Below are positions 9,985 through 21,874 of a DNA stretch of 64,000 nucleotides, piece after piece. The stretch covers positions 1,550,001-1,614,000 of the forward strand of contig JAACMV010000024.1 of NCBI GenBank assembly GCA_010909725.1. The letters are read 5' to 3'. A model generated the notes under the pieces. That model was not told the DNA's origin. It saw only the letters and a program-made list of their open reading frames with translations, and searched no databases. Position numbers and translations under genes: made by a program. Position 1 is the stretch's first letter; every line of letters starts with the position of its first letter. Source of the stretch: Picochlorum sp. 'celeri'. Taxonomy: Eukaryota; Chlorophyta; Trebouxiophyceae.

Positions 9985-11286
9985 ACCAGCATAGTATGCT
10001 GACAGTATTTGTAATAGACCATCCATTGCAACATCGCGACGTTTTGATTGTATTCTATACTGCAGAACGGCCAGAAGACGAGGATCACTCTTGTCTGAAG
10101 CATACATATGGCCAAGCATGGACTCGTCATCCCTGAGCGAGGATGTCCATGCCCCTATCCGATTCAGCCACACACGTCTCAAATCCTCTACGTATGCTTT
10201 CTGTTCTTCTATCGGCGATGCATGTTCATCTTCCATTTCTATGGGAAGACTTTTCAGACATGAGTAGGAATATGCATCTTTCCCACTCAAAATGTCAACC
10301 ATCTGCTCACCATCACCCAGTGCTCGTTGAATATGCTCCAGGCCTAGAGAACACGATCTTTCAATCATGTCATCTACAGAATACCTATCAAACGGATTCC
10401 CGTTCTCGAATACAAATCCATACTGTGCCATCATTCTGGAATTCGTATACCCCACTTTTCCTGTGTAGCTAATGGTGACCTCCTCCCCTTGGCGTACATC
10501 GTCTATCGCAAAAACAACCACGGTATTACCAGAAGGATTGAATGAAAAGTCTACGTTAGGCTCCATAGCATGATTCGCGGCGTCGAGTATGGGTACAAAA
10601 CCATATGACTCGTCACCCAACTTGAATGCCCTGCTTCGAACACAACCAAAGGCATACTCCATCCATGTCGGCCCGTCTTCCTCCATCTCGACACCTAGAC
10701 CTGGGAAGAGAGACTTCAGCCTCTTCTTCTGCTCCATAGCCTTCTCCATCATATCTTCATCCTGTAATTCTACAAGCATGTGCTCTGGAAGACAGCAGGG
10801 CAGCGACATGCTCTTTGGATGTGGCAGCACATAATTTGTATACATTTGCAATGCCTCTGATCCCATTCCAGACATAGAATCTAGCACACCAAGCGCAAGC
10901 AGCACATCCCACGGTAGCGCATCGTCTTTTTCTATGGCCTTTCTCACCCTGGGCCAGTCACCACCTGGCAACGACAATCCGCCTCCCTTGTAATCCAGCG
11001 ACATGCACATACCCAATGGAATCTCTGCCAGTACCTCTCCTTTCTTTATTTCCACATCAGTGTATATCCCCCTCCCATTCTTCGACGACGAAAGCCGAAG
11101 AGGGACACCTCCACCTGCTTGTTCTAACAGGAGTTCAAAAACTGACTCTGCCGTTAATTCGGATGACGATGCATTCACCGCTGATGAAGATCTACAATGT
11201 TTGATGGTGTTCAGACTGAAATTTCGGGGAATGCGTCGCCCACCTCCAAAGTGCACATGTTGACATGGGTACCCATGACGAAGCAT
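9970..11286 (-). CDS. SET-domain protein methyltransferase, Rubisco LSMT/SETD-like, organelle-targeted
   Basis: 438 residues from ATG 11286; an upstream TTG in frame is not needed. The N-terminal 40 residues are rich in Arg, His and Ser with no acidic residues, consistent with a plastid or mitochondrial transit peptide. A split SET domain follows: GRGIYTDVEIKKGEVLAEIP near 75-95, an inserted iSET region, and the cofactor and knot motifs ILDAANHA and EVTISYTGK (near 238-290). A Rubis-subs-bind-like helical C-terminus closes it. Family members methylate lysines of Rubisco large subunit, aldolase or other substrates; the substrate here cannot be read. It converges with the PI synthase gene and their coding ends overlap by 15 bp. 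It is divergent from HPPD across about 250 bp. Confidence 0.85.
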   Translation of the reverse strand: MLRHGYPCQHVHFGGGRRIPRNFSLNTIKHCRSSSAVNASSSELTAESVFELLLEQAGGGVPLRLSSSKNGRGIYTDVEIKKGEVLAEIPLGMCMSLDYKGGGLSLPGGDWPRVRKAIEKDDALPWDVLLALGVLDSMSGMGSEALQMYTNYVLPHPKSMSLPCCLPEHMLVELQDEDMMEKAMEQKKRLKSLFPGLGVEMEEDGPTWMEYAFGCVRSRAFKLGDESYGFVPILDAANHAMEPNVDFSFNPSGNTVVVFAIDDVRQGEEVTISYTGKVGYTNSRMMAQYGFVFENGNPFDRYSVDDMIERSCSLGLEHIQRALGDGEQMVDILSGKDAYSYSCLKSLPIEMEDEHASPIEEQKAYVEDLRRVWLNRIGAWTSSLRDDESMLGHMYASDKSDPRLLAVLQYRIQSKRRDVAMDGLLQILSAYYAGSHSS

Positions 11287-11533
11287 CCTTGTCAACGTGG
11301 GTAGAATCTGTACCTATTGAGTTTCACTGACAATCCCAATGGTATCAAATCATCTGGCCCATGCGCATATGGGTCACGTGACCTCATCCATGCAAGGTCA
11401 CATCACAGCCTGAGGATGCCCCATGTCAAGGCCTCGTGTCCATTCAAAGGATCTCTCTGATCCAAAAAACCTTGGACATCCCCCATACACTCTGCTATTG
11501 TGTATTACATTGTATTATTTCATTTTAAAGGTG

Positions 11534-12914
11534 ATGGTGGTTCCCATGGGTATTCATTCTGAGAATGCAGCAGGCGCTGCAACGAGCGCAGGGAATGGAG
11601 CACAGCGTACCCTGACTGGTTACAAGGGATTTACGCGATCCAATCCCATGAGTGATCGTTTCAATGTGAAGAAATTCGATCATGTGGAGTTTTGGTGCGG
11701 AGATGCGGTCAACACGTCCCGAAGGTACGGAGCTTTTGGTTGGTTGTGGGTTGAACAAGTTGAGGCTGATGTGTCACATGGTCTGTAGGTTTGGCTTTGG
11801 TTTAGGCATGACAATGGTGGCAAAGTCGGATCAAGGAACTGAGAATCATCACTTTGCGAGTTATGTGATGAAGAATAACGATATTGTGTTCAGTTTCACA
11901 GCTCCATATTCCTCCAAGACTGACAAGAGTAACAGCAAGCCTCCTCTGCCGTACGATGTAGATTTTGCTCATGACTTTTTAAAGTCACACGGTCTTGCTG
12001 TGCGTGCTCTTGGTATTCGAGTTGACGATGCCGAGAAGGCGTACCAGCTGAGTGTGGAACATGGAGCAGTCCCTGTCCAATCTCCAGTAAAGATGACGGG
12101 AGAGGACGGATCAGCCACAGTGATTGCCGAGGTTACCTTGTATGGAAATGTGGTTCTCAGATATATATCAGGAGATTATACCGGGGCATTTTTGCCGGGG
12201 TATGAAGCGGTGACAGATGTTCCCACCGTTGATTACGGACTGGAAAGAATTGATCATGCTGTCGGAAATGTGCCCGAACTCCTTCCCACAGTGGACTACA
12301 TCATGGGGTTCACAGGATTTCATGAATTTGCTGAATTCGTGGCAGAGGATGTTGGGACAGTGGACTCTGGGCTGAATTCGATGGTATTGGCATCTAATAA
12401 TGAAATGGTTCTCATTCCAGTGAATGAACCAACATTCAATACTCCCAGGAAAAGTCAGATTCAGACATTCCTGGAACAGAATGAAGGAGCAGGGTTACAG
12501 CATTTGGCCCTGAAAACAAATGATATTTTTAGAACACTGACAGAGATGAGGAACAGGTCGCATTTTGGAGGCTTTGAATTCATGCCGAAACCCTCACAAG
12601 AGTATTATGATAATTTGCCGAAGAAAATTGGTCCATTTTTAACCCCAAAGCAGTTCAAGTTGTGCGAAGAATTGGGCCTGTTGGTTGATAAGGATGATCA
12701 GGGGGTACTCTTGCAAATTTTCACCAAACCAGTAGGAGATCGGTCCACATTCTTCTTTGAGATCATCCAACGCATTTGCATCAGTGAAAACGCAGAGAAA
12801 GAGCCAGTAGTCACTGATAAAGACATTGCTGGCTGTGGTGGCTTTGGAAAAGGAAACTTTACAGAGCTGTTCAAATCCATTGAAGTGTATGAAACCGAGC
12901 TTGGCATCAATTAA
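11534..12914 (+). CDS. HPD: 4-hydroxyphenylpyruvate dioxygenase
   Basis: HPPD converts 4-hydroxyphenylpyruvate to homogentisate, the precursor of tocopherol and plastoquinone and a step in tyrosine breakdown. Exon 1 (11534-11724) and exon 2 (11789-12914) join across a 64-nt intron (donor GTACGG, acceptor CTGTAG) exactly inside the conserved region that ends NTSRR|F. The product is about 438 residues, the plant length. The Fe(II) facial triad is present: His in ERIDHAVG (about 220), His in GLQHLALK (about 302) and Glu in FFEIIQR (about 388). An alternative start is the Met at 11546. A poly-pyrimidine tract ending AAAG just before the ATG could be an acceptor for an untranslated exon. TGTAA at 12990 lies inside the convergent NAA50 gene. 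Confidence 0.95.
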
Positions 12915-12939
12915 ATCTTTGTTACCATCAATAAATCAA

Positions 12940-13524
12940 TTAATTCAATTTGCTTTCCAAAAGAACGGCATCCCGGGGCTTTACTTTTATGTAATAATTT
13001 CTTACCGTCTCAAGAATGACAAATCCATGCTTCAGATAAAATCGAATTGCATCCTCGTTGCTGACTTGCACATGCAACCTTGCCCGCTCCACCTCTGGAA
13101 GGCAGGTCCTGATTGTATCCAGGCAAGTGTCTAATAACTTTGATCCAAGTCCTAAATTTCTATACGGAGCCAGAACTCCGAGCGTAATGATGTACAATAT
13201 TGGACCCTGCATGTCAACAAAAGAATCAACCCTCCGCGCACTGATACCTCTTGGCAGAACCAAGCATCAACCTACCTCTGGAGTATTTTCTAGTCTGCAA
13301 GAGATCCCACCAACAACTTTGCCTCGCAGATGAGCAATCTGAGAAATCTCCCCGCAGGCCAAAATATCATTATACACCCTTTCAGGATAGTTGATTGGAA
13401 AAATGACTTGGTTCAGGGTCTTCAATTTTTGAATGTTCTCCCCACTCACCCCCTCAAAGCACACTTCATCCATACAAAACTTCGAGCTATTCATGAAATC
13501 ACTACAATCCTCTGTACCGCGCAT
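12940..13524 (-). CDS. NAA50: N-alpha-acetyltransferase 50 (NatE catalytic subunit)
   Basis: NAA50 acetylates N-termini, mainly Met-hydrophobic, at the ribosome with NatA. Exons 13524-13276 and 13206-12940 join in phase 0 across a 69-nt intron (donor GTAGGT, acceptor CATGCAG), giving 171 residues, the family length. The substrate-binding start (VIFPINYPERVYNDIL), the acetyl-CoA loop of GNAT motif A (YRNLGLGSKLL, from R/Q-x2-G-x-G/A) and the C-terminal NEDAIRFYLKHGF and VRNYYIKVKP blocks match NAA50 rather than other GNATs. The start is taken at ATG 13524; a later Met at 13494 is possible. The gene converges with HPPD with 25 bp between stop codons. Confidence 0.9.
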
Positions 13525-13803
13525 CCTCGAGCCTTTCAATGCTGGATACCCCCCTGCCGTCCATGTGGGTCCTTGTACACCCCAATGCTGTCGTAACTAC
13601 TAGTCAGCCAACTCCACCTTGGCTTTATGAATTTGTTTTCACATTAGACCAGGGCTATGCCGTCACCATCACCCTCATCGCCCGAGCATTCCCATGCATC
13701 TAGATCTCTAATATTAGAGATCTCAGCCTGGACCCAGACGAATTAAAATGTTTAATGGGGATGCATCCGCCATGCAGTATTTAGAATAGAATTTTATGGT
13801 GTA

Positions 13804-14780
13804 ATGAGTGACAAGGAGTGCTCTGATAGTGGCCATGAGAAGCCAACGGTCCTGCTCGTGATTGGCATGGCTGGTTCAGGCAAGACGAGCTTGATACATC
13901 GCATTCAGACACATATAGAAGAGAGTGAGAAGGAAGGATACATACTTAACTTGGATCCTGCTGTTCTCAAAGTCCCATATGAACCGAATGTCGATATCCG
14001 GGACACGGTGCGTCTGGGTGCTCTGGCTTGTTCAAACTGTTCGTGTGATTGAATGTACGGCATGGCATGTAGGTGAACTACAAGAATGTGATGAAACAGT
14101 ACAATTTAGGGCCTAATGGGGGCATTCTGACCGCTCTCAACCTGTTTGCCACGCGCTTTGATCAGGTAGTTGCCCTCTGTGAGAAGCCACGGGACCCTCC
14201 GCTCGAGTATGTGATTGCAGACACACCCGGCCAGATTGAGATCTTCACATGGTCAGCATCAGGGGCCATTATCTCTGAGGCATTCGCATCTGAATTCCCC
14301 ACTGTGATTGCGTACGTCGTGGATACCCCGCGCTGCTCCTCCCCTCAGACATTCATTGCCAACATGCTCCAAGCATGCTCCATCATCTACAAGACCAGGC
14401 TGCCCATGGTCCTCGTCTTCAACAAGATTGATGTGTGCCATCATTCTTTTGCAACAGAATGGATGAAGGACTTTGATGCCTTTGCAAGCGCATTGGATGC
14501 CGATCCGAGCTTTTCAGCCTCATTTAGCAGATCTCTCTCCCTCGTCCTCGAGGAATTCTATGAGAACATACCCCACGTGGGTGTCTCGGCTGCCACAGGA
14601 GAAGGCATGAGCGATCTGTTCAAAACAGTTGATCGTTGTAGAGAAGAGTATAAGAAGGAGTACCTTCCGTACCTGGAGGAGAGGAAAAAGGCAAGGCAGT
14701 ATGCAGAAGATGCAAAGAAACAGTCAGACTTGGAAAAACTGCAGCATGATATCAAGAACGCCAGCATATTCTCAGAGTAG
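13804..14780 (+). CDS. GPN1: GPN-loop GTPase 1 (XAB1/NPA3 family)
   Basis: GPN1 assists assembly and nuclear import of RNA polymerase II. Exons 13804-14007 and 14073-14780 join in phase 0 across a 65-nt intron (donor GTGCGT, acceptor CATGTAG), giving 303 residues. The P-loop GMAGSGKT is at residues 21-28. The diagnostic GPN motif sits in YNLGPNGG, G3 is DTPGQIE, and G4 is NKID. The FTWSASG, EWMKDF and LVLEEFYE blocks are typical of GPN1 rather than GPN2 or GPN3. The C-terminal tail is a charged Lys/Glu helix. The N-terminus is short and starts at the only suitable ATG. Confidence 0.93.
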
Positions 14781-15219
14781 CTGCGTGACTCATGAATACA
14801 ACATGAGCGAGAGATTGTATGTACACCGGAGAGAGACCACCTCCGTTGACCATCGATGGCAATCGATGATGAAAGGCCTTTCGAAAGGAGATCTGCGGAT
14901 GCCCAGATGGCCCATGTGCTCGCGATGATGACCTCCATCCCAACAGCCAGCACCGCACCCCATCCCAAAGCAATTCTATTAATACTTTACAATCTACCAT
15001 TTCAAGAGTCCCCTCTCTGGACCCATCTTGAAAGGTTGTACAGTCTAGGATAGGGTCGAAGCAACTGTGTATCTGTCACCCCTTGTGCCTATTGGATATC
15101 GCCGTATTCACCTGATTGGATACGGTTCTGATAGTATTTACTGTAGTATTTAAAGTAATTCCTATCAAATCGGTCGGAACCGAGGGTCATTACAGTTGAG
15201 ATACGTGTGCCAATACGTC
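14781..15219. other. Intergenic region between GPN1 and starch branching enzyme
   Basis: About 440 bp without a convincing gene. It would hold the 3' UTR of GPN1 and the promoter of the branching-enzyme gene. A TATA-like TATTTAAA lies at 15147-15154, 66 nt before the inferred ATG at 15220. Antisense open frames at 14558-15000 are shadows without family features. Confidence 0.5.
15147..15154 (+). promoter_or_regulatory. TATA-like box upstream of the starch branching enzyme gene
   Basis: TATTTAAA in an AT-rich dip about 66 nt before ATG 15220. The spacing suits a core promoter with a short 5' leader. It is a sequence match only. Confidence 0.35.
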
Positions 15220-17890
15220 ATGGTCAGTTCTGCCTTGTCCAATCTCGGGCACCGAGGACTCGGACGAGTGAGACAATCCCTATCATTGGGACATAAAAGA
15301 CAGCATGGGGGTCGTAAGGGTATAGCATGTACGTGATTACTGTTTTGTGATGGGGTATATCTGCCCTCGTGACTGTGTCCAACGCACTCGACTGACCCCG
15401 AGGAATTGTTCGATTTTTACAGATGCCAGCGGTGAAGACAAGCCCAGTACCCCTCTGGAGGTGTTGAAGAAGGAGAATGAGATTTTGAAGGAGTCCATAG
15501 CTGAAGCAGAGGCAGGAGTGGAAGAGTTGACCTCTGAGCTGGAGGGTGCAGGGGTGGACCTGGACACTCCAGTGCCTGTGGTTGCCCAGGAGGAGGCAAA
15601 GACGTCGGAGGACTTTTGGTCTCCGATTCAGCAGCCGGCACCAGGGGGAGAGTTTGTGGAAGAGCACGGGTTGATGTCTCCAGTGCCGGAGCATGATGGG
15701 ACTGCGTGCTTGCAGTGGGATGATTCTCTGTGGAGCCATGCTGATCATTTCAGGTATAGATGGAACATTTTCAAATCGATCAGACATGCCATCGACACGA
15801 ACGAGGGTGGAATGGAAACGTTTACCAAGGGATATAACAGGTTTGGTCTGAACAGAGGGGAGCATGAGGGCAAGACTGGTGTTTGGTACAGGGAATGGGC
15901 ACCAGGGGCCAAGGCCATTGCGTTGATTGGAGAATTCAACGATTGGGAACCAAAGCCAGAGCATTGGGCTATTAAGAACGATTTTGGGACGTTTGAGCTG
16001 TTCTTGCCTGATAATGCAGATGGCACATGGGCAGTTCCTCACAGAAGCAAGGTGAAGATCAGATTGGAGACTGCATATGGGGAGTTCGTGGAGCGTATCC
16101 CGGCTTGGATCAAGTGGGCGACGCAAGAATGGAATGAGATTCAGTTCAATGGTGTGTACTGGGAGCCTCCAGAGAAGGGAGAGCCTGGAGTCTTGGAGGA
16201 TGGCAAGTCTTACACGTTCAAGTATCCAAGGCCACCTCGTCCTAGAAACTTGCGAATCTATGAATGCCACGTTGGAATGTCCTCAGAGGAGCCAAAAGTG
16301 AACAGTTATATCGAATTCAGAGACGAAATGTTGCCAAGAATCAGGAAGTTGGGATACAATGCCATTCAAATCATGGCAATTCAGGAACATGCATATTATG
16401 GATCTTTTGGATACCATGTGACAAACTTCTTCGGGACATCCTCTCGCTGCGGAACTCCTGATGAATTGAAGTCCATGATTGATGAGGCTCACAGGCTTGG
16501 CATTACCGTCCTCATGGATATTGTTCATTCGCATGCAAGCAAGAACACCATGGATGGCATCAATATGTTTGATGGTACTGATGGGATGTACTTCCATGGA
16601 GGAGGCAGAGGATATCACTGGATGTGGGATTCCAGATGTTTCAACTATGGAAATTGGGAAACTCTTCGATTCCTGTTGTCCAACTCGCGATATTGGGTGG
16701 ATGAATTCAAGTTTGACGGGTACAGATTTGATGGTGTCACTTCCATGATGTACCATCACCATGGCCTCCAAACAACCTTCACAGGCAACTATGATGAGTA
16801 CTTTGGGATGTCTACAGACGTCGAGGCCGTTGTCTACCTGATGCTCATGAACAATATGCTCCATGATTTGTTCCCAAGTATTGTCACAATCGGAGAGGAT
16901 GTCTCTGGAATGCCATCCTTCTGCCGCCCATGGCACGAGGGTGGAGTCGGTTTTGACTACAGACTTCAGATGGCAATTGCTGACAAGTGGATTGAAGTCC
17001 TCTCCAAGTGTGACGATTACTCATGGGACTTGGGAAATATCATCCACACCCTGACAAACAGGAGGTATGCTGAAGCATGTGTGGGGTATGCTGAGAGCCA
17101 TGACCAAGCCCTGGTTGGTGATAAGACCATTGCTTTCTGGCTGATGGACAAGGATATGTATGACTACATGGCTGCTCGAGGAGTAGGTCCGCAGAGCCCA
17201 GTTGTTGACAGGGGTATTGCTCTGCACAAGATGATCAGGTTGTTGACCATGACCCTTGGCGGGGAGAGCTACCTGAATTTCATGGGCAACGAATTCGGTC
17301 ATCCAGAGTGGATCGACTTCCCAAGAGATGATACATACGATACCTCAACAGGAGCATTTGTTCCTGGAAATGGAGGCTCTTTGGATAAATGCCGCAGACG
17401 GTGGGATCTTGTTGATTCAGAAGTGCTCCGCTACAAGGAGATGAACTACTTTGACGCCGCCATGCAGCACCTGGATAAGGCATTCGGATTTGTTGGAGCT
17501 CCTCATGAATGGGTTTCGAGGAAAGACGAAGGCGACAAGGTTGTTGTCGTTGAGAGAGGTGACCTTGTGATGGTGTTCAATTTCCATCCAACACAATCAT
17601 ACTCTGACTATAGGGTGGGTTGCAACAAACCAGGATCATACAAAGTAGTTTTATCATCAGACGAAGAGGTGTTTGGCGGATGGAACAATGTCACGAAGAA
17701 CTCTGACACAGAGTTCATGGCACACGAGGGCAATTATGACAACAGACCATATTCTTTCCAGGTGTACGCCCCAAGCAGAACAGTGGTGGTGTATGCCCCA
17801 AGTGAGTTTGTCGACAGCTCCGCAGACTCGCTCCCAACCGGTGTTCCAGGATTAGCTGTGAAAGGCCGAGGTCCATATTATGCCATGTGA
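15220..17890 (+). CDS. SBE: Starch (1,4-alpha-glucan) branching enzyme, plastid precursor
   Basis: The enzyme cuts alpha-1,4 chains and rejoins them as alpha-1,6 branches of starch. Exon 1 (15220-15328) encodes a basic, Ser/Gly/His-rich transit peptide. A 94-nt intron (15329-15422, donor GTACGT, acceptor TTTACAG) leads to exon 2 (15423-17890), giving 858 residues. A coiled N-terminal segment precedes the CBM48 domain ([18 protein letters not shown]) and the GH13 barrel. The catalytic residues are visible in [10 protein letters not shown] (Asp nucleophile), TIGEDVSG (Glu) and [11 protein letters not shown] (Asp). The C-terminal all-beta domain ends in [11 protein letters not shown]. The family is eukaryotic branching enzyme, GH13_8. 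The same window carries an alpha-amylase, so starch synthesis and breakdown genes are near each other. Confidence 0.93.
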
Positions 17891-18092
17891 TCCAGTGTTT
17901 CATGCCCCTCAGATATGTGATTTAGGATCAACGCACGCACGTCGTCAACCAGTTTTATGAATTACATATTCGTTTGAATGTAATACCGAAATTTTGAGAT
18001 CAATAGTGTCCTCGATGATCCCTCAGCGGGAATAAAGACTTGAACGGAATTGGACAACGGGAGAATAAGAAACCCACTTTGCCACAGCAGGC

Positions 18093-20498
18093 ATGCCGAC
18101 ACAGGAGTATTTAATAAAGTACATTGAAGCTTCTGCGAGGTATCAGGAGCTTCCCACGCGTCTGAAGCTCGTTATATCTGAGGATGAATGGACGAAACGG
18201 TTCGTTGCAGTAACGCATGTGCATTATTGATTCCGATCTCGAGTAATTAACATTGTGTTCTGCTTTTGAAAAGGGTCAAGGAGTATTGCGTGCATCGAGG
18301 GATGTCCTGGGAAACCTCACCAGCCAGGACGGTCTGTGACGAGAGGACGTACTATGAAACTCTCCTCTCAGAGTTTCGGATGCTGAACAGGGTGCGTGAT
18401 TCATTCGACGCTGACATACAAACTGGTTGGTAAAGATGCCATCTTTTCCATGCAGATATTTCCGTACCATTTGGGAGAGTACATTTGCAGAGTCTTGAGA
18501 GTCAGTCCTTTCAGGTACTACAAGGACATTCTGGCAAATAGCATGAAAGAGGATAATCCGTATGACTCTATCCCTAACTTCACAGCTGCTGATGCGCTTA
18601 AGGTAGTGGGAGTGGGGAGGAATGAGTACATTGCAATCATGCAGCAGGCCAAGTCCAAAAGGCTCATGTGGAGGGTGAACAAGGGCTTGGTACGGGATCT
18701 GCTTCCAGAGAGACCGAGATCTGTGCAGCCAGCGCCGTGGTGGCGCGTGTGTGTCGTAAATTTGGGAGAAGTGGAGTTTAGAACGATGAGTGCAGCAGAA
18801 GCAGAAGTTTGTCGACTGGCTGCAAATTATGCTGATGGGGCTCCATACAAAATGTTGGATCCACACGCTGTCTTTTCCCTGTATACGAGAGAATTGGTGT
18901 GGTTCAATATACCGATTAGCCCAGAAGACCAGGTTTCTATACCTCCATTGGAAGGTTTTGTGTCGAACAAGACTTCCTCCGTGTCTTCTATCGATGGGAT
19001 TGACCCTCTAGAGACGTTGCTATATCAAATATTTGTGGCTGCCTCTGAGAGGGTACGAGTTGTTGAGCTCGCTGACATTTTGAACATTCCCATGGATAAT
19101 TTGAAAGTAGGGATATCGATGGCATGTCGTTTGGGATTTTGCAACAAGCTCTCGTCGTCGCCAGAGGCATCCCTGTCAAATTCAGCCCACAGCACGGGAG
19201 ACTTTTCCCCAGGGGGAGACATGCTGCAGGAGGCCATGGCTTCGCCAGCAAGCGTACAGGGAGAACTAGAATTGGGATCGCCATATAATGAACTAAAGAC
19301 GAAAATAGGGAAGAGTGTGGCCTTTGTGGTGGATTCTGCAGTGACAGGATACCTCATGATGGGTGCTCTGACTCCAGAGGTGAAGAAGCACTCGGTCACC
19401 CTCTTTGAGGGAGGAAGAGTCTATGGTGCCAGTGTCATCAACGAACTTATAGATGGATTGCAGTCAAGTGTTGAAATATCAAAGGATTTCGAGGGCGAAA
19501 TGCTCAATCTTGCAGCCACTGCTGCCAGCATGGCAGCAGTGCTGAAATGCCTCCAATCGCAGAATCGTCCCATCGAGCTGCTACGTAAGGAATCCATGGA
19601 ATCCCTTCCTCTAGCAAAGGCGGAACGAATTTTGTCTCATTCTTATGACATAATAGTCCCCGCAGCAGGCTTGACAGGACCATCATTGCCGTGCTCCATA
19701 TCTTCAGGTCCTGCAAACTTTGGACCACTGCCGGCATCCCTGACTCCTTGGATGAATATTGCCCTCTACAAGCATGGTGGCCTTGGACCCAAATCACTCA
19801 TCATTCCTGCTGGTCATCGGCTTCATCATCTTCCAAACTTTATATCAGACACCAATTCGGCAGTGATGCTGTGGAGATGGGACGGAATGAAGACAGGGCT
19901 GAAGGCAGAAGATCCACTAATTATTTCTTCGAGATGCTCGTTGGCCATTATCAATTCGCTACTTACGAGCACTGCTGTACTAATACAGTCTGTTGACAGT
20001 GAAAATATAGAGAACGATGGAAACAGCCCCGCGATTGTGCACGTTCCACTTCCCCTCTCAATCCAAGAGTCCAGCGAAGAGGATATGGTGACCAGCCCCG
20101 CATTTTCAGCTCATCATGGACAGATGACCGAGGTACACTACCACCCAAAAATACAGCGAGCTATGGAGGAGATGGGGATTTCTCAAAGCATTGGATCCGT
20201 CCAATTCATGCGGATGAAGAGAAATGGCACCTGGACATGGGTTCCCCTTGGGGTATGGCTTGGCATCCCATTGTCACCCGTGCCCTTGTGCTTGCACGTG
20301 TGCGAAACTCTAGAAAAGATGGAATTTTTGTCTCATGAGTCGTGTGAGCAACAAAGACGTGGCCAAACAAAGTTGCAGCAGATCCTACATGATCTCGTAG
20401 ACTCCCACGTCCAGCCAGGGCAGCACTTGCCAATGCAGTGTGTTGGCCTTGATGAGACTGGTGTCTTTGTCCACGCTGATACGTTTTTACATTCATGA
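18093..20498 (+). CDS. FAM91A1: FAM91 family protein (golgin/TBC1D23-linked vesicle capture)
   Basis: In animals FAM91A1 works with TBC1D23 and WDR11 in capture of endosome-derived vesicles at the trans-Golgi. Three exons (18093-18199, 18274-18391, 18456-20498) join in frame across 74- and 64-nt introns, giving 755 residues. The N-terminal FAM91 domain is clear: FPYHLGEYICRVLR, RYYKDIL, PYDSIPNFTAADALKVVGVGRNEY and RDLLPERP. The C-terminal domain includes FVVDSAVTGYLMMG and the KHSVTLFEGG block. It is shorter than the human protein (about 840 residues). The donors are GTTCGT (weak) and GTGCGT. Exon 1 is supported by frame and by the FAM91-like N-terminal helix but is the least certain part. 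Confidence 0.88.
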
Positions 20499-20599
20499 AT
20501 TTTTTTATCAAATGGATGACGAAATCAAATGAAAATTTTTTTGAAAGGAAAAAACAACCAAACCTTGTCTGAAGTCAATCATTTTCAGAACACAGATTG

Positions 20600-21499
20600 T
20601 CAAACCTGCATTACAGATGTTGGAGAACAGTCATTTTCGTCATACGTTACGTGCTTCTTATTGTTATTCAAAGGACACTGGATTGTTTTAGAATCTCCCA
20701 ATCCACACAAAATTGCCGCCATTGTCGAATCAATCATATTTTGCATTGTTCCTTCAAAACTGTCGGTGGTAGTAGGGTCTTGCACGACATGAACAGGAAG
20801 AGATGGCTGTGTGAACAACCCACGATACTCCCTGATCATTAAACAGCAGGCATCCTGTATCACGCCTGTGTTTTGCAGCCCATGCTCGTCTTCGATTCCA
20901 AAAATCGGGGGAGAAAACAAGGTTGCCAATTTCTCCAAGCACCCTTCCCTGTCCTGCTGGTTCAAATAAAAGTGATGCAACAGTTCAAACAATGGGAACA
21001 TGGCCTCCAAGATGAAAGGTTCCGTCTCCATCAACACAGTCTTGATCACACTAAACATGGACCCCTTGTTTGTTGCAATCCCAGAACTCATCTTCCACAC
21101 AGCCTCCACTGGGAGCATTGGCTCTGGCAGGGAAGACAGCCAGAGAATCAACAAATTCGCTGCATCCTCGACTGACACCCTCTTCTGAGCATTCTTGCCT
21201 TTTAAAGGCCTCCTTCCTTCGTCATACGCGTACTTCAACTGCAGAAGCTTCTTCCTGTTCATTGGTCCCGAGAACAAGTCGTGTCCTTTCAGACCAAACT
21301 TTGACAAAAGTTTGACACAGTCAAACAACACCACCGGATACAGCCCCTGCCGTGCCAAATCCTACATTAATCCAATAAAATCTCAGAAATAGATCAATGA
21401 GCCATTCATATCACCATTACCGTCACCAATGCGAGGTACGAACAACCACTAGGGTAGGGTAACTCCCGATCCTACTACTCCAGCCCACATGTGACGCAT
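20600..21499 (-). CDS. Small RhoGAP-domain-like protein
   Basis: The main exon (21361-20600) encodes a protein with RhoGAP helices: a start like VVLFDCVKLLSKFGLKGHDLF, the block EDAANLLILWLSSLPEPMLP, and KLATLFSPPIFGI. These match the LPePL and NLA-x-F-x-P landmarks of RhoGAP. The expected arginine-finger segment (G-x-F-R) appears as DLFSGP, so a catalytic Arg is not visible and GAP activity is doubtful. A short first exon (21499-21479, MRHMWAG) is proposed. It splices in phase 0 over a 117-nt intron (donor GTAGTA, acceptor AATGTAG), giving 260 residues. That exon is tentative. The gene converges with FAM91, 101 bp apart. Confidence 0.6.
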
Positions 21500-21874
21500 C
21501 AGCGTACCTTTAAACTACAGCCAAACGCGACTGACTGATAATGAAGTGGGAAGTCGTTCATATTGAACGCGTGTTGTGCACCTGGGCTCGGATGGAATCA
21601 AAAGCCAAGTGAGCGCGTAACAATACGAGTTGTTGCTGCGACACGATTCTCTGTGTGTGACCTAGATCATCATACAGGCAAACATCAGATCAAGTGAATT
21701 AAATAATATTTGCCACAAATGTACTGTGTACGAGGGAGTGTTGGAGATGCTAAAGAATCCAAAGACGCATCTCATACCATGGGATATCCCACGTCGATAC
21801 CCTAGTCTATCTGTCCCTTCACGTCTACTCTCTGACCGGTCTTATCGAATTCAAAGATTCAGGGTATCTTTGGA
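21500..21874. other. Intergenic region between NIPSNAP and the RhoGAP-like gene
   Basis: About 375 bp between two minus-strand genes. It must contain the RhoGAP-like promoter and the 3' UTR of NIPSNAP. I see no RNA gene, repeat or conserved motif in it. Confidence 0.4.

Noticed and set aside
15224..16270. 348-residue minus-strand open frame inside the starch branching enzyme gene
   Set aside because: It lies fully antisense to a well-conserved exon and starts from a non-ATG codon in places. Its sequence is the low-complexity His/Leu/Pro/Ser type expected from the reverse of a coding region.
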